Source: Deltaproteobacteria bacterium
GTDB taxonomy: Bacteria > Desulfobacterota > BSN033 > UBA1163
NCBI GenBank assembly: GCA_016875195.1
Contig: VGRY01000032.1
Coordinates: 1-43,023 of the forward strand
Reading direction: 5' to 3'
Length of the DNA: 43,023 nucleotides
Shown here: in pieces, positions 7,707 through 17,059 of the stretch
How positions within the stretch are numbered: the stretch's first letter is position 1
How the letters are laid out: every line of letters starts with the position of its first letter
Made by a program: the position numbers and the translations under genes
The notes under the pieces: generated by a model
Database searches by the model: none
Seen by the model: only the letters and a program-made list of their open reading frames with translations
What the model was told of the DNA's origin: nothing

Positions 7707-8165
7707 ATGAAAGCTGAGATGATCAACCCTTTTTTGGAGGCGACGGTTTCCGTTTTGAAGACGATGGCCTTTATAGAACCTACTCCTGGAAAGCCCTATA
7801 TCAAAAACGGGGCTTCCGCCACAGGTGATGTTTCCGGAATCGTGGGCATTGTCGGGGATGCAGAGGGAACCTTATGTCTTTCTTTCGCCAAGACGTGTAT
7901 TCTCCACATCATCGGTAAGATGTTCGGGGAAGAGAAGACGGAGATCAATGACGAAGTGAAAGACGCGGTAGGTGAGTTGACCAACGTGATTTCCGGTGAC
8001 TCGAGGAGGCGACTTGAGGAGATTGGATACCATTTCTTAGGGGCGGTCCCATCAGTCATCTCCGGCATGGGACATGAGGTGAGGCATGTCACAAAAGGCC
8101 CCATTCTTTGTATTCCTTTCAAGACCGAGGCCGGATCCTTCACAGTTGAGGTCTGTTTTAAATGA
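7707..8165 (+). CDS. cheX: Chemotaxis phosphatase CheX-like protein
   Basis: 152 aa, CheC/CheX family. The single ExxN phosphatase motif is E90-L-T-N93 in AVGELTNVISG; CheC proteins usually have two, so CheX is the better match. Members dephosphorylate CheY-P in the cytoplasm. Its stop overlaps the cheR start as ATGA, implying translational coupling. A second CheX-like gene is at 10780-11259, so this operon encodes two candidate CheY phosphatases and no CheZ. Confidence 0.88.
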   Translation: MKAEMINPFLEATVSVLKTMAFIEPTPGKPYIKNGASATGDVSGIVGIVGDAEGTLCLSFAKTCILHIIGKMFGEEKTEINDEVKDAVGELTNVISGDSRRRLEEIGYHFLGAVPSVISGMGHEVRHVTKGPILCIPFKTEAGSFTVEVCFK

Positions 8166-9004
8166 ACCTTCCCCTTTCCCAATCCATAGAGTTGACCGAT
8201 GGGGAGTTTCAGAGGATCAGCCGTCTGGTTTATGATCAGTGCGGGATCAACCTCAGCGACGGAAAGAAAGAACTGGTCAAAGCCCGGTTGGGGAAGAGGA
8301 TCAGAACAGGCGGTTTTCGATCATTCAAGGAATATTATCAATACATTCTGAGTGACGAATCCGGACAGGAGTTGATCCATCTGCTTGATTCGATCGCCAC
8401 CAATTATACCTTCTTTTTCAGAGAGCAGAACCACTTTGATTGCCTCCGGCTGGAGATTTTACCTGAATTGATCGGCAAAAAGAAGAATGACCGGAGGCAA
8501 TTCCGATTCTGGAGCGCAGCCTGTTCGTCAGGGGAAGAGCTCTATTCCATTGCCATAACCCTGCTGGAGGCGATAGAAAATCCATTTGTCTGGGATATCT
8601 CGGTTCTGGGAACCGATATATCGACCAAAGTGCTCAAGGTGGCGAAATCGGGCGTCTTCCCCAAGGAACGCATTCAATCCATTCCGGCCTCTTTTGTAAA
8701 AAAGTATTTTTTAAGGGGTGAGAACGAGTGGAAGGATTATGTGAAGTTGAAGGATGAGGTGAAAAGGCTGGTTCAACTGAGACGGTTAAATCTCATGGAG
8801 TCTTTCAGTTTCTCAGAGCCTTTCGATTGCATTTTTTGCAGGAACGTGATGATCTATTTTGACAAAAAGACTCAGGCCAATCTCGTGAATCGCCTTTATG
8901 AATGTTTAAGGGAAGGGGGGTTCCTTCTGATCGGGCATTCTGAAAGCCTGACAGGCATCGAGCATCCATTTCGATATGTCAAGCCTTCGATCTATAAAAA
9001 GTAA
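8162..9004 (+). CDS. cheR: Chemoreceptor methyltransferase CheR
   Basis: 280 aa, usual length. The N-terminal all-helical domain (FQRISRLVYDQCGINLSDGK) is followed by the S-adenosylmethionine-binding domain with FRFWSAACSSGEELYSIAI, TDIS, and FDCIFCRNVMIYFD. CheR methylates glutamates in receptor coiled coils. The mcp at 2460-4100 ends with SFKEF, a plausible CheR tether. It overlaps cheX by four bases and is followed by cheD. Confidence 0.97.
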   Translation: MNLPLSQSIELTDGEFQRISRLVYDQCGINLSDGKKELVKARLGKRIRTGGFRSFKEYYQYILSDESGQELIHLLDSIATNYTFFFREQNHFDCLRLEILPELIGKKKNDRRQFRFWSAACSSGEELYSIAITLLEAIENPFVWDISVLGTDISTKVLKVAKSGVFPKERIQSIPASFVKKYFLRGENEWKDYVKLKDEVKRLVQLRRLNLMESFSFSEPFDCIFCRNVMIYFDKKTQANLVNRLYECLREGGFLLIGHSESLTGIEHPFRYVKPSIYKK

Positions 9005-9055
9005 AGTGAAAGGAGACAAGTCAGGGGAAATCCTCTGATCTTAAGCATAGGGACA

Positions 9056-9538
9056 GTGGAGAAAATCATCGTTGGGATTGCTGATATGAAGGTTTCTAAC
9101 AAACCTGATGCTACACTCATTACCTATTCCTTAGGCTCCTGTATCGGTGTGAGCATTTATGACCCCACTGTCAGGGTGGGAGGGCTTCTCCATTTCATGT
9201 TGCCCGATTCAACGATCGATCCTCAAAAAGCGTTAAAGAATCCCTGGATGTTCGCTGATTCGGGGATCCCCCTTTTTTTCAAAGAAGCCTATCAATTGGG
9301 GGCGGAAAAGAGAAGGTTGGATGTTAAAGTGGTAGGAGGGGCTCAGATTCTGGACGATTCGCAGTTTTTCAACATCGGTAAGAGGAATTACATGACCCTC
9401 AGAAAGATTTTCTGGGCGAATAACGTTTTGATCCGCGCAGAAAAGGTCGGCGGTAATGTCAATCGGACGCTATCGCTTGAATTGCTATCCGGAAAAGTCT
9501 GGGTGAAGACCTCCGGAGACGGAGTCGTAGAGATATGA
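9056..9538 (+). CDS. cheD: Chemoreceptor glutamine deamidase CheD
   Basis: 160 aa starting at GTG. The catalytic triad can be placed by spacing: T23, C29 in SLGSCIGV, and H46 in LLHFMLP, matching the 6- and 17-residue spacing of the Thermotoga CheD triad. CheD deamidates glutamines on receptors, and in many bacteria it binds CheC/CheX-type phosphatases; a CheX-like gene sits two genes upstream. No strong ribosome site precedes the GTG, but the family's usual beginning (KIIVGIADMKVS) supports it. Its end overlaps the HDOD gene. Confidence 0.95.
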   Translation: MEKIIVGIADMKVSNKPDATLITYSLGSCIGVSIYDPTVRVGGLLHFMLPDSTIDPQKALKNPWMFADSGIPLFFKEAYQLGAEKRRLDVKVVGGAQILDDSQFFNIGKRNYMTLRKIFWANNVLIRAEKVGGNVNRTLSLELLSGKVWVKTSGDGVVEI

Positions 9539-10419
9539 ACCTTGTTGATCAGATTCTCAACTCCACCGACAGGTTGCCTTCTTTCCCGATGGTGATCCAG
9601 CGGGCGCTTCAATTGATAGAAGATCCCCGATCATCAGCCCAGAATCTGGTCGATGTTCTTCAGTTCGACCAGTCGATCACCGCCAATATCCTCAAGCTCT
9701 GCAACTCCGCCTATTTCGGACTCAGAAAAACGGTTTCCTCCTTAAGAGAGGCCCTCGTCATGGTCGGATTCGATCAGTTGATGGAGATCATTCTCAGCCA
9801 GGAGAGCGCTTCATTCCTGCAGGACTCCTGCAAGGGATATGACCTCGGGCAGGCGGACCTCTGGAAGCATTCGGTCGCCTGCGGGCTGCTCTCAGGGATC
9901 ATATCAAAACGGCTAAAGAGAGAGGCGTCGCTTACCCTTTTCACCGCCGCACTTCTCCACGATATCGGAAAGATGGTGTTGGGCCACTATGTCCAGGACT
10001 ATTTCCGGCAGATCAAGAATTTAGCAGGAGAAAAGCAGATCTCTTTTACCGAAGCCGAAAAAGAGATCCTGGGCATTGATCATGCCGAACTTGGAGGAAA
10101 GGTGGCAGAGAAGTGGAAATTTCCAAAATCGATTATTTCAGCCATCCAATACCATCATGCTCCCTCCCTGGCATCGGAGGAAAGTGAGGTTGTAGAGCTG
10201 GTCTCCCTGTGTGATATCGTGGCCATGATCACGGGCATCGGCGGAGGAGCGGACGGCCTTGCCTACCACGGAAACCGTGAAGTGATGAAGCGGTACCATC
10301 TTGGCGAAAAGGATATTGAACAGTTTATCGTGAAATTAGAAGACCGGTTTCAACTGGTCAATGAAACCCTGGACACAAAGAGAGGAGGGGAGGGGAGATT
10401 GTGGCTTACAATGTCTTGA
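9535..10419 (+). CDS. HDOD domain protein
   Basis: 294 aa. It begins LPSFPMVIQRALQLIEDP, typical of HDOD domains, and carries HDIGK in AALLHDIGKMVLG plus IIKY-like H residues in AIQYHHAP, so metal-binding HD residues are largely kept. HDOD proteins are often signalling or assembly factors tied to c-di-GMP and motility; the substrate is unknown. It overlaps cheD (ATGA) and cheY, so it is an integral part of the chemotaxis operon. A second, frameshifted HDOD gene lies at 30544-31424. Confidence 0.9.
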   Translation: MNLVDQILNSTDRLPSFPMVIQRALQLIEDPRSSAQNLVDVLQFDQSITANILKLCNSAYFGLRKTVSSLREALVMVGFDQLMEIILSQESASFLQDSCKGYDLGQADLWKHSVACGLLSGIISKRLKREASLTLFTAALLHDIGKMVLGHYVQDYFRQIKNLAGEKQISFTEAEKEILGIDHAELGGKVAEKWKFPKSIISAIQYHHAPSLASEESEVVELVSLCDIVAMITGIGGGADGLAYHGNREVMKRYHLGEKDIEQFIVKLEDRFQLVNETLDTKRGGEGRLWLTMS

Positions 10420-10796
10420 TCGTAGATGATTCCCAGACGATGCGAAAAGTCATCCGGAAAACGGTGACGATTTCCGGCTTTGAGGTGGGGGAATGTTGGG
10501 AAGCGGGCAATGGCCAGGAGGCCCTGGACATCCTCCACTCCTGCTGGGTTGATCTGATTTTAGCCGATCTCAATATGCCGGTCATGAATGGGCTGGAGAT
10601 GCTCAGAGAGCTGAAAAAAGATGAAATACGCGGTCATATTCCGGTCATCTTGATTACCACCGAAGGCAGTGAAAAGCGCCTCGAAGAGGCTTATGCCCTC
10701 GGGATCAAGGGTTATATTCAGAAGCCTTTTCATCCGGAAGCCATACGGGATGTTCTGACGCGTATCATGGAGGGAACCCATGATGGACGAAATTGA
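10401..10796 (+). CDS. cheY: Chemotaxis response regulator CheY
   Basis: 131 aa, single receiver domain starting at GTG inside the HDOD gene end. Acidic pair D9-D10 (LIVDDSQTMRK), phosphorylation site D56 (LILADLNMPVMNG), switch Thr in LITTEGS and K108 in IQKPF are all present. Phosphorylated CheY binds the flagellar switch (FliM, with FliG encoded here). The two CheX-like phosphatases in this operon are probable partners. It overlaps the next gene by 17 bases. Confidence 0.93.
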   Translation: MAYNVLIVDDSQTMRKVIRKTVTISGFEVGECWEAGNGQEALDILHSCWVDLILADLNMPVMNGLEMLRELKKDEIRGHIPVILITTEGSEKRLEEAYALGIKGYIQKPFHPEAIRDVLTRIMEGTHDGRN

Positions 10797-11259
10797 GAAG
10801 AAGGCCATTTCCGTCACCGGCCAGGTATTCGAGACCATGTTCTTTACGCCCGTGGCGGTCCAAGAGAAGGAAAACGAAGACTTTTATGGTCCCATCAAAA
10901 CATACTCCGCCTTTTTAAGAGGAGAGATTGGATTCGACGGGACACGTTCCGGAACGCTGATTCTCTCGGTTCCTGTGGACCTGGCGAAGACGATGGCTTC
11001 CAATTTTATGGGGCTGGAAGAAGAGTCCGCTTCCGATTCTCAGGCAATCGATATGGTCAACGAGTTATGCAACATGATCTGCGGAAACCTTTTCTCACAA
11101 CTTGATAAGAAAACGGTCTGGCACCTCACCGTGCCGCAAACCCGGGAGATTTCCGGGCAGGCCATGGGCACCGACGGCGGAGACCGGACGCTAACGGTCC
11201 ATTTCAATGCAGAAGGTTATCCGGTTCAACTGCAGATTCAATTGGCCTCGACATCATGA
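10780..11259 (+). CDS. CheX-like chemotaxis phosphatase, second copy
   Basis: 159 aa, CheC/CheX family. It has the single ExxN motif E95-L-C-N98 in DMVNELCNMICGNLFS. It differs clearly from the first CheX (7707-8165), so this is not a recent duplication. GGAGGG precedes the ATG. The position directly after cheY, with overlapping reading frames, suggests that CheY-P is its substrate. The two CheX proteins might act on different CheY-like regulators; this is inference. Confidence 0.85.
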   Translation: MMDEIEKKAISVTGQVFETMFFTPVAVQEKENEDFYGPIKTYSAFLRGEIGFDGTRSGTLILSVPVDLAKTMASNFMGLEEESASDSQAIDMVNELCNMICGNLFSQLDKKTVWHLTVPQTREISGQAMGTDGGDRTLTVHFNAEGYPVQLQIQLASTS

Positions 11260-12321
<1,062 letters not shown>

Positions 12322-12322
12322 G

Positions 12323-12913
12323 ATGAACAATCTTATGGCAAAAAAAGAGACAAAAATCGATCTGATGGAATCCACCCCTGAAAAAAATCTCAAGGGGGGG
12401 CCTTCCGCACAAACAACGAAAGATTCTCCTCCGGAGGTCATTGTCAAGGGTGCAGGAAAAAAATCGAAAAAGTTTTTTTTAATCATTGTGCTGACCGGGT
12501 TTGTTTTTATCGCAGGAGCCATTGGAGTCGCAGGATATCTGGGCTATCTTTCCATTCCCGGTATTTCGGCGGCCAAACCACCCGAACCGACTCCTTCACA
12601 AAAGCCCCAAATGGGTGAGACTTTAAAGGTAAGTCCCCTTATTATCAATCTGAACGAAGAGAATGGAAGGCATTATCTGAAGGTGACCATTGTCCTGGAA
12701 TTGGATGAGAAGAAGTGGGCCGAACCGATTCAGTCAAGGATGCCCGTGTTTACGGACGCGGTCATATCGATCGTCAGCGAGAAGAGGCTTGAAGATTTGA
12801 AAACGAACCATTTCAAGGAGCGCTTGAAAGAAGAACTTCTAAAGAGTTTTAACGGACATTTAGGCCAGAAGGGAGTCCGTGGAATCTATTTTGATGAATT
12901 CCTCTTTCAGTGA
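12323..12913 (+). CDS. fliL: Flagellar basal body-associated protein FliL
   Basis: 196 aa. A positively charged, disordered N terminus is followed by one transmembrane segment (FFLIIVLTGFVFIAGAIGVA) and a periplasmic domain with LKVSPLIINLNEENGRHYLK and VSEKRLEDLK, near the C-terminal TFRFQ-like ending FDEFLFQ. FliL surrounds the MotA/MotB stator in characterised bacteria. ATG 12323 is nearly fused to cheB; ATG 12335 (MAKKETK) is equally plausible. A TPR gene follows 6 bp later. Confidence 0.88.
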   Translation: MNNLMAKKETKIDLMESTPEKNLKGGPSAQTTKDSPPEVIVKGAGKKSKKFFLIIVLTGFVFIAGAIGVAGYLGYLSIPGISAAKPPEPTPSQKPQMGETLKVSPLIINLNEENGRHYLKVTIVLELDEKKWAEPIQSRMPVFTDAVISIVSEKRLEDLKTNHFKERLKEELLKSFNGHLGQKGVRGIYFDEFLFQ

Positions 12914-12919
12914 AAGGTC

Positions 12920-13630
12920 ATGATGAATGTAAAAATCTATCTCAAACAGGAAGAGATTAAGTTGGGCTGCGGCTCGACGGCAAAAAGCACAAAGGTGGAC
13001 AACTACTTTCAGGCCATCGAAGTGGACGAAGAACATGTCGAAATCCGTCTGCTCGATTGCTTTGATCAGCCCGTTGGAAAGGGTTCGGTCATTCACAAGG
13101 ATGAGCTGAAGGACTTTAGCCCCTGTCCGGATTACTTTAAGACCAAAAAAAACTCCAAGGAATTTTTGATTGAGAAGCACATTCATTCCGGAGACCGACA
13201 CATGGCCCAGAAAGAGTTTTTCAGCGCGGAGCACGAATACAATCGAGCTCTTTCCCTGGATGACAACCATTTAAAAGCCAATCTGGGAATGGGCAAGGCG
13301 CTATTCGCCCGGGGAAAGAAGGATGCCTCAAAAAAGATATTTTCGAAACTTTCGAGCCTCGATGCTTTATACGAAAAAGAGAACAAGCATATTTTCAACG
13401 AAGTCGGGATCGAGCTCCGGAAGAGGAAGATGTTCGAAGAGGCCATATCGAATTACCTCAAGGCCATTTCAATCGATCCAAAGGATGAGGTCCTCTATTA
13501 TAATCTGGGAAGGGCCTTCTATGAAGAAGGGAAGCGGGAAGAGGCGATTCAACATCTGAAGCAAGCCCTGACTCTTAAATCTGATTTTCGAGAAGCCAGT
13601 GAATTTCTGTCGAAGATTCAACCCTCCTGA
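12920..13630 (+). CDS. Tetratricopeptide repeat protein of the flagellar cluster
   Basis: 236 aa, no signal peptide. Residues ~1-75 are a small N-terminal domain (VKIYLKQEEIKLGCG...KVDNYFQAIEVDEEHVEI) I do not recognise. Residues ~90-236 form about four TPR helix pairs, for example HMAQKEFFSAEHEYNRAL and AISNYLKAISIDPKDEVLYY. TPR proteins mediate protein-protein contacts; the partner is unknown. It follows fliL by 6 bp with AAAGG before the ATG and is probably the last gene of the chemotaxis-fliL transcript. Confidence 0.8.
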   Translation: MMNVKIYLKQEEIKLGCGSTAKSTKVDNYFQAIEVDEEHVEIRLLDCFDQPVGKGSVIHKDELKDFSPCPDYFKTKKNSKEFLIEKHIHSGDRHMAQKEFFSAEHEYNRALSLDDNHLKANLGMGKALFARGKKDASKKIFSKLSSLDALYEKENKHIFNEVGIELRKRKMFEEAISNYLKAISIDPKDEVLYYNLGRAFYEEGKREEAIQHLKQALTLKSDFREASEFLSKIQPS

Positions 13631-13793
13631 TGTCCCAGGAGTGAAGCTCCCCGCGCTTCCACACGCTCCATGCTGCGAAGGCAAGGAAAATGATCCCTCA
13701 TCCACCCGGAAAATATTGCCGGTTAGAGGCTAAAAGTTCCCCATAACACTTCCGTTCAATAATAGAATCTCGCCAATTCCTTAGCTTTTCTTC

Positions 13794-13811
13794 TTGGCAT
13801 AGGAGTTGCAT
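13794..13811 (+). promoter_or_regulatory. Putative sigma-54 promoter
   Basis: TTGGCATAGGAGTTGCAT has GG at 13795-13796 plus one shift of the -24 TTGGCA box and GC ten bases later, matching TTGGCA-N5-TTGCA. The next gene starts about 390 bp downstream, so the transcript would begin with the long structured leader at 13829-14156. Confidence 0.65.
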
Positions 13812-13828
13812 AATTTATTTTACCCCGT

Positions 13829-14156
13829 TAGAAAGCCCCGCTGGTTGCAGCGGGGATGAGTTTACCTTAACGTTGTAAAAAATTGAGTTAAACGGACATG
13901 GGTGAACCGTTCGGAAAGGCTTCGGGGCGAACCTTCAGGCCTATGGGCACCCACGTCTCTAACCCATACTGGATGTCACCTTTGGTGAAGTCCAGCGATT
14001 CCCTTAAGACATCCGGTTAACCGCCATTCGAAGCCTTGAAGAGCGGTTTACCCATGGCCGGTTATGCAACTATCAGGTTTATTTCCTTTTGAGCGAACAC
14101 GGGTTTAAAGCCCCGTGTGAGTCATCCCGTTGGAAAGTCGAAGACTTTCTAACGGG
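13829..14156 (+). repeat. Nested inverted-repeat region in an untranslated leader
   Basis: The outer arms are CCCGTTAGAAAG near 13825-13835 and CTTTCTAACGGGG at 14144-14156. Inside are hairpins CCCCGCTGGTTGCAGCGGGG and ACACGGGTTTAAAGCCCCGTGT. The inner arms of about 36 bp (13888-13925 and 14029-14064) share CATGGGT-AACCG and AAGGCTTCG in opposite orientation. They enclose a further stem, GGATGTC...GACATCC. The second outer arm is itself a hairpin (CCCGTTGGAAAGTC/GACTTTCTAACGGG). There is no coding frame of note. It could be a MITE-like repeat or a structured leader RNA; it does not match the c-di-GMP riboswitch consensus. Confidence 0.6.
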
Positions 14157-14196
14157 GTTAACTGGCTTATTTGCCTTATCATGGAGGAACCTATTT

Positions 14197-14688
14197 ATGA
14201 AAATAAAAGAGCTCAATCCGTCTATCCAGCCTATCGTCCAGCCTGGAAAAGGAAAGTCGGAGTCGCCCAATGGTCTCGATTTTCAGAAATTACTTGGAGA
14301 GGCCAGCGACCAATTGAAGGCATCGGCCCAGGGTCCTTCTCCCTCCGGTCCTGGAGAGATGGCAAGGGCCTCGGCGCCCTCTATCGCACCCGCCTCTCTT
14401 TTAGGTTTCAAGGATCAAGAGGACATTCCCAGGATTCGATCTCAAAGCCTCAACGCAGTTGAAGACACATTAACGGTCTTAAGCAAATATCAGGAAGCTC
14501 TTTCCAACCCTGAGACCTCCTTAAAGGAAATCGATCCATTTATCAAGGCATTGACGAAGGAGGCGGACGGATTGAATCGACTCTATGATAAGCTTCCCTC
14601 CACTGACCCTCTGCACAGCATTTTGAATGAGATCGGCATCCTCGCCGCGGTGGAAATCGAGAAGTTCCGCAGAGGGGATTATCTCTAA
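14197..14688 (+). CDS. Unknown protein of the flagellar cluster
   Basis: 163 aa starting at ATG 14197, with GGAGG nine bases upstream; an upstream in-frame ATG at 14089 lies within the repeat region and lacks a ribosome site. The N-terminal ~75 residues are Ser/Pro/Gly-rich and probably disordered. The C-terminal ~90 residues are helical (VLSKYQEALSNPETSLKEID ... AVEIEKFRRGDYL). There is no signal peptide. I do not recognise it. The long disordered start followed by a helical domain is seen in proteins exported by, or chaperoning for, the flagellar type III system, and it precedes a similarly built LysM-RlpA gene by 20 bp. Confidence 0.75.
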   Translation: MKIKELNPSIQPIVQPGKGKSESPNGLDFQKLLGEASDQLKASAQGPSPSGPGEMARASAPSIAPASLLGFKDQEDIPRIRSQSLNAVEDTLTVLSKYQEALSNPETSLKEIDPFIKALTKEADGLNRLYDKLPSTDPLHSILNEIGILAAVEIEKFRRGDYL

Positions 14689-14708
14689 CAGATCATTCAG
14701 GCGCCTCA

Positions 14709-15320
14709 ATGGGAATCGATTTATCCGGTCTAAGCAACGAGATCATTGACAGTACCCGTTTGCAGGAACAGAAAAAGAAGTCTGTCCAGGAGACAAGCAA
14801 GGATAAATTTTCAGATGTCTTAAGGTTAAGTCTTGAAAAGGAAGGGAAGAAGGGAGATCCACCTGATACGACCTTCAAGGAGTATACGGTAAAACCGGGT
14901 GACACCCTGTGGAAGATCGGGGTAAAATTGTTTCAGGAAGACCCGTATAAAATTGCAAAAGACAACGGCATAGCCAATCCGGACCTGATCTTTCCCGGGC
15001 AAAAAATAAAGATTTATAAGTCAAGTCATCCGGCCGTTCAGAATGTGACGGCAAGCTGGTACGGAAATGAGTATCACCGCAGGCCTACGGCAAGCGGCGA
15101 GAGATTCGACATGTATCAAAACACCTTAGCCCATAAGACCCTTCCTTTTGGCACGGTGGTTCGGCTTTACAACCCTGAAAATGGCAGGAGCATCATAGGA
15201 AAGGTCAATGACAGGGGGCCCTTTATTCAGGGGAGAGATGTCGATCTCTCCTTTGGCATGGCGGACCGACTGGGACTGATAAAAAAGGGTATCGGAAAAT
15301 TGGTCATGGAGATTTTATAA
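14709..15320 (+). CDS. LysM and RlpA-like (septal/lytic transglycosylase type) wall protein, flagella-associated
   Basis: 203 aa. Residues 1-50 are charged and lack a Sec signal or lipobox. Residues 57-104 are a LysM peptidoglycan-binding domain (YTVKPGDTLWKIG ... LIFPGQKIKIYK). Residues 111-203 are an RlpA double-psi beta-barrel: ASWYGNEYHRRPTASGERFD, LAHKTLPFGT and NDRGPFIQGRDVDLS with its conserved Asp. RlpA proteins cleave or bind glycan strands lacking stem peptides. Normal RlpA is a lipoprotein; the missing signal together with a start resembling rod/hook proteins suggests export by the flagellar type III apparatus, perhaps to open the wall for the rod as FlgJ does elsewhere. That role is inferred. 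Confidence 0.85.
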   Translation: MGIDLSGLSNEIIDSTRLQEQKKKSVQETSKDKFSDVLRLSLEKEGKKGDPPDTTFKEYTVKPGDTLWKIGVKLFQEDPYKIAKDNGIANPDLIFPGQKIKIYKSSHPAVQNVTASWYGNEYHRRPTASGERFDMYQNTLAHKTLPFGTVVRLYNPENGRSIIGKVNDRGPFIQGRDVDLSFGMADRLGLIKKGIGKLVMEIL

Positions 15321-15368
15321 TAGTCAATTATTTGACAATTGGAAAAGATTGTAGTAGCATTCCTTTAT

Positions 15369-15403
15369 CCCGTTAGAAAGCAGAGGATATTCTAACGGGG
15401 TGA
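15369..15403. repeat. REP-like palindrome (CCCGTTAGAA family)
   Basis: CCCGTTAGAA and TTCTAACGGG form a stem with an 11-base loop. The same arms occur at 13825 and 14125-14156, so this is a small dispersed hairpin family confined here to the intergenic regions of the flagellar cluster. Confidence 0.65.
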
Positions 15404-15425
15404 ACCCCAAAAGAAGGAATGCTTC

Positions 15426-16811
15426 ATGGGAAACGAGAAGATCCTCCTCATCGACGACTCACCGGAGATACTGGAAAACCTTTCCGAATACCTGGCATTA
15501 GAAGGCTACGATATAACGACCACCTCCAACGGCGGTTCCGGCATATCCATGATCGAAAAGGGGTTTTATGACATCATCCTGACGGACATGAAAATGCCCG
15601 GGGTTGATGGAATGGATGTCTTAAAGTATGTGAAGGATCAATCCCCCGAATCGATCTGCATCATTCTGACCGGCTACGGAACCATTCAGAATGCTGTGGA
15701 AGCGATCAAAAGCGGAGCCTTCGACTATCTCACCAAACCCGTTAAGATGGACGAAATCACCATCGCCCTGAATAGGGCGCTCGAATACCGGGATCTGAAA
15801 AGAGAAAACATCAATCTGCGAAATCAATTGAAGAAGAAGTATCAATTCAAGAATATCATCGGCGACAGCCCTGCCATGCAGGGTGTCTTTGAGAAGGTTG
15901 AAAAGGTGGCCGACACGGATAGCACCGTGCTCATTCTGGGGGAGAGTGGAACGGGCAAGGAGCTGATCGCCAGGGCGCTACACTACAATAGTTATCGGAA
16001 GGAAGGGCCTTTTGTTCCTGTCAATTGCGCAGCCATTCCAAGCGAGCTCCTGGAAAGCGAGCTTTTCGGACACGAAAAGGGGGCATTTACCAACGCCATC
16101 CGCACCCGGATCGGTCGTTTTGAGCTGGCTCATGGAGGAACCCTCTTTCTGGATGAGATCGGAGATATGAATTCTAATTTGCAGAGCAAACTATTGCGGG
16201 TTCTTCAGGAAAGGCAGTTTGAGCGTATCGGCGGAGTGAAACCCATTCATGTGGACATCAGGATCATCTCAGCCACACACCAGGACTTGAAAAAGGCGGT
16301 ATCGAAAAGGAAGTTCAGAGAGGACCTCTATTATCGTCTGAATGTGATCCCCATCGAGATCCCCCCCCTGAGGGAACGCATATCGGACATCCCCCTTCTC
16401 GCCCACCACTTTATCCACCATTTCAACAAGAGCAAGAAGAAAAAGGTGACGGGAATATCGGATGAGGCCATGGAGGGTTTGATGGAATACGACTGGCCGG
16501 GCAATGTTCGAGAACTTGAAAATATGATCGAAAGATTGATTATCCTCGCCAGCGGCGAAACGATTGATTTAGTGGACCTACCCGAGAGAGTGATGCCCGC
16601 TTCCTCAAAAGAGTTTGGGGGATCAATCGATATCCCGGAAGAAGGGGTATCACTCGAATCCGCTATGAATCAGTTGGAGAAACAGTTGATCCTTCATGCA
16701 CTTAATAAGAGCGGATGGGTCAAAAACAAAGCGGCCCAGATGCTGCGTATGAATAGGACCACACTGATTGAGAAGATCAAACGCCAGAACCTCCAACGTC
16801 CCACCTCTTGA
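15426..16811 (+). CDS. Sigma-54-dependent response regulator (NtrC family), GAFTNA variant
   Basis: 461 aa: receiver (phospho-Asp D54 in IILTDMKMPGVDG), AAA+ sigma-54 interaction domain (Walker A GESGTGKE near 172-179, Walker B TLFLDEIGDM), and a C-terminal Fis-type helix-turn-helix (KNKAAQMLRMNRTTLIEKIK). The loop that contacts sigma-54 reads GAFTNA at 219-224 instead of the usual GAFTGA; the critical FT is kept. The location in the flagellar cluster and the nearby sigma-54 sites suggest a FleQ/FlrC-type role in flagellar gene activation. It has no sensor kinase partner here. Confidence 0.92.
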   Translation: MGNEKILLIDDSPEILENLSEYLALEGYDITTTSNGGSGISMIEKGFYDIILTDMKMPGVDGMDVLKYVKDQSPESICIILTGYGTIQNAVEAIKSGAFDYLTKPVKMDEITIALNRALEYRDLKRENINLRNQLKKKYQFKNIIGDSPAMQGVFEKVEKVADTDSTVLILGESGTGKELIARALHYNSYRKEGPFVPVNCAAIPSELLESELFGHEKGAFTNAIRTRIGRFELAHGGTLFLDEIGDMNSNLQSKLLRVLQERQFERIGGVKPIHVDIRIISATHQDLKKAVSKRKFREDLYYRLNVIPIEIPPLRERISDIPLLAHHFIHHFNKSKKKKVTGISDEAMEGLMEYDWPGNVRELENMIERLIILASGETIDLVDLPERVMPASSKEFGGSIDIPEEGVSLESAMNQLEKQLILHALNKSGWVKNKAAQMLRMNRTTLIEKIKRQNLQRPTS

Positions 16812-17008
16812 TGTATTTGCCTTTGATTTTATTTGCCTTTGGGAACTCCTTGACCCACTTCAACCCTTGAAGCAATCGATGATGGATTAATCAGTTTAAT
16901 AGTCAAAAGGATGACATCCATCTGAGAATTTGACATTTCCAGAGCTGGGGTTGTCAGGAGCTATTTCTATAATTACTTGTATTAATTGGGCTTATTCCAA
17001 AGACATGA

Positions 17009-17024
17009 TGGCATAGTAATTGCT
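17009..17024 (+). promoter_or_regulatory. Putative sigma-54 promoter
   Basis: TGGCATAGTAATTGCT: GG at 17010-17011 and GC at 17022-17023 with ten bases between, close to TGGCA-N5-TTGC. It lies 36 bp upstream of the second sigma-54 activator gene. The rest of the 16812-17059 gap shows no gene. Confidence 0.65.
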
Positions 17025-17059
17025 TTAATCATACCTGAATCTTTCTTCGTGATTTCAAA

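Noticed and set aside
13880-14070. c-di-GMP (GEMM) riboswitch before a flagellar gene
   Set aside because: The conserved GEMM core is absent; the segment is explained by large inverted repeats.
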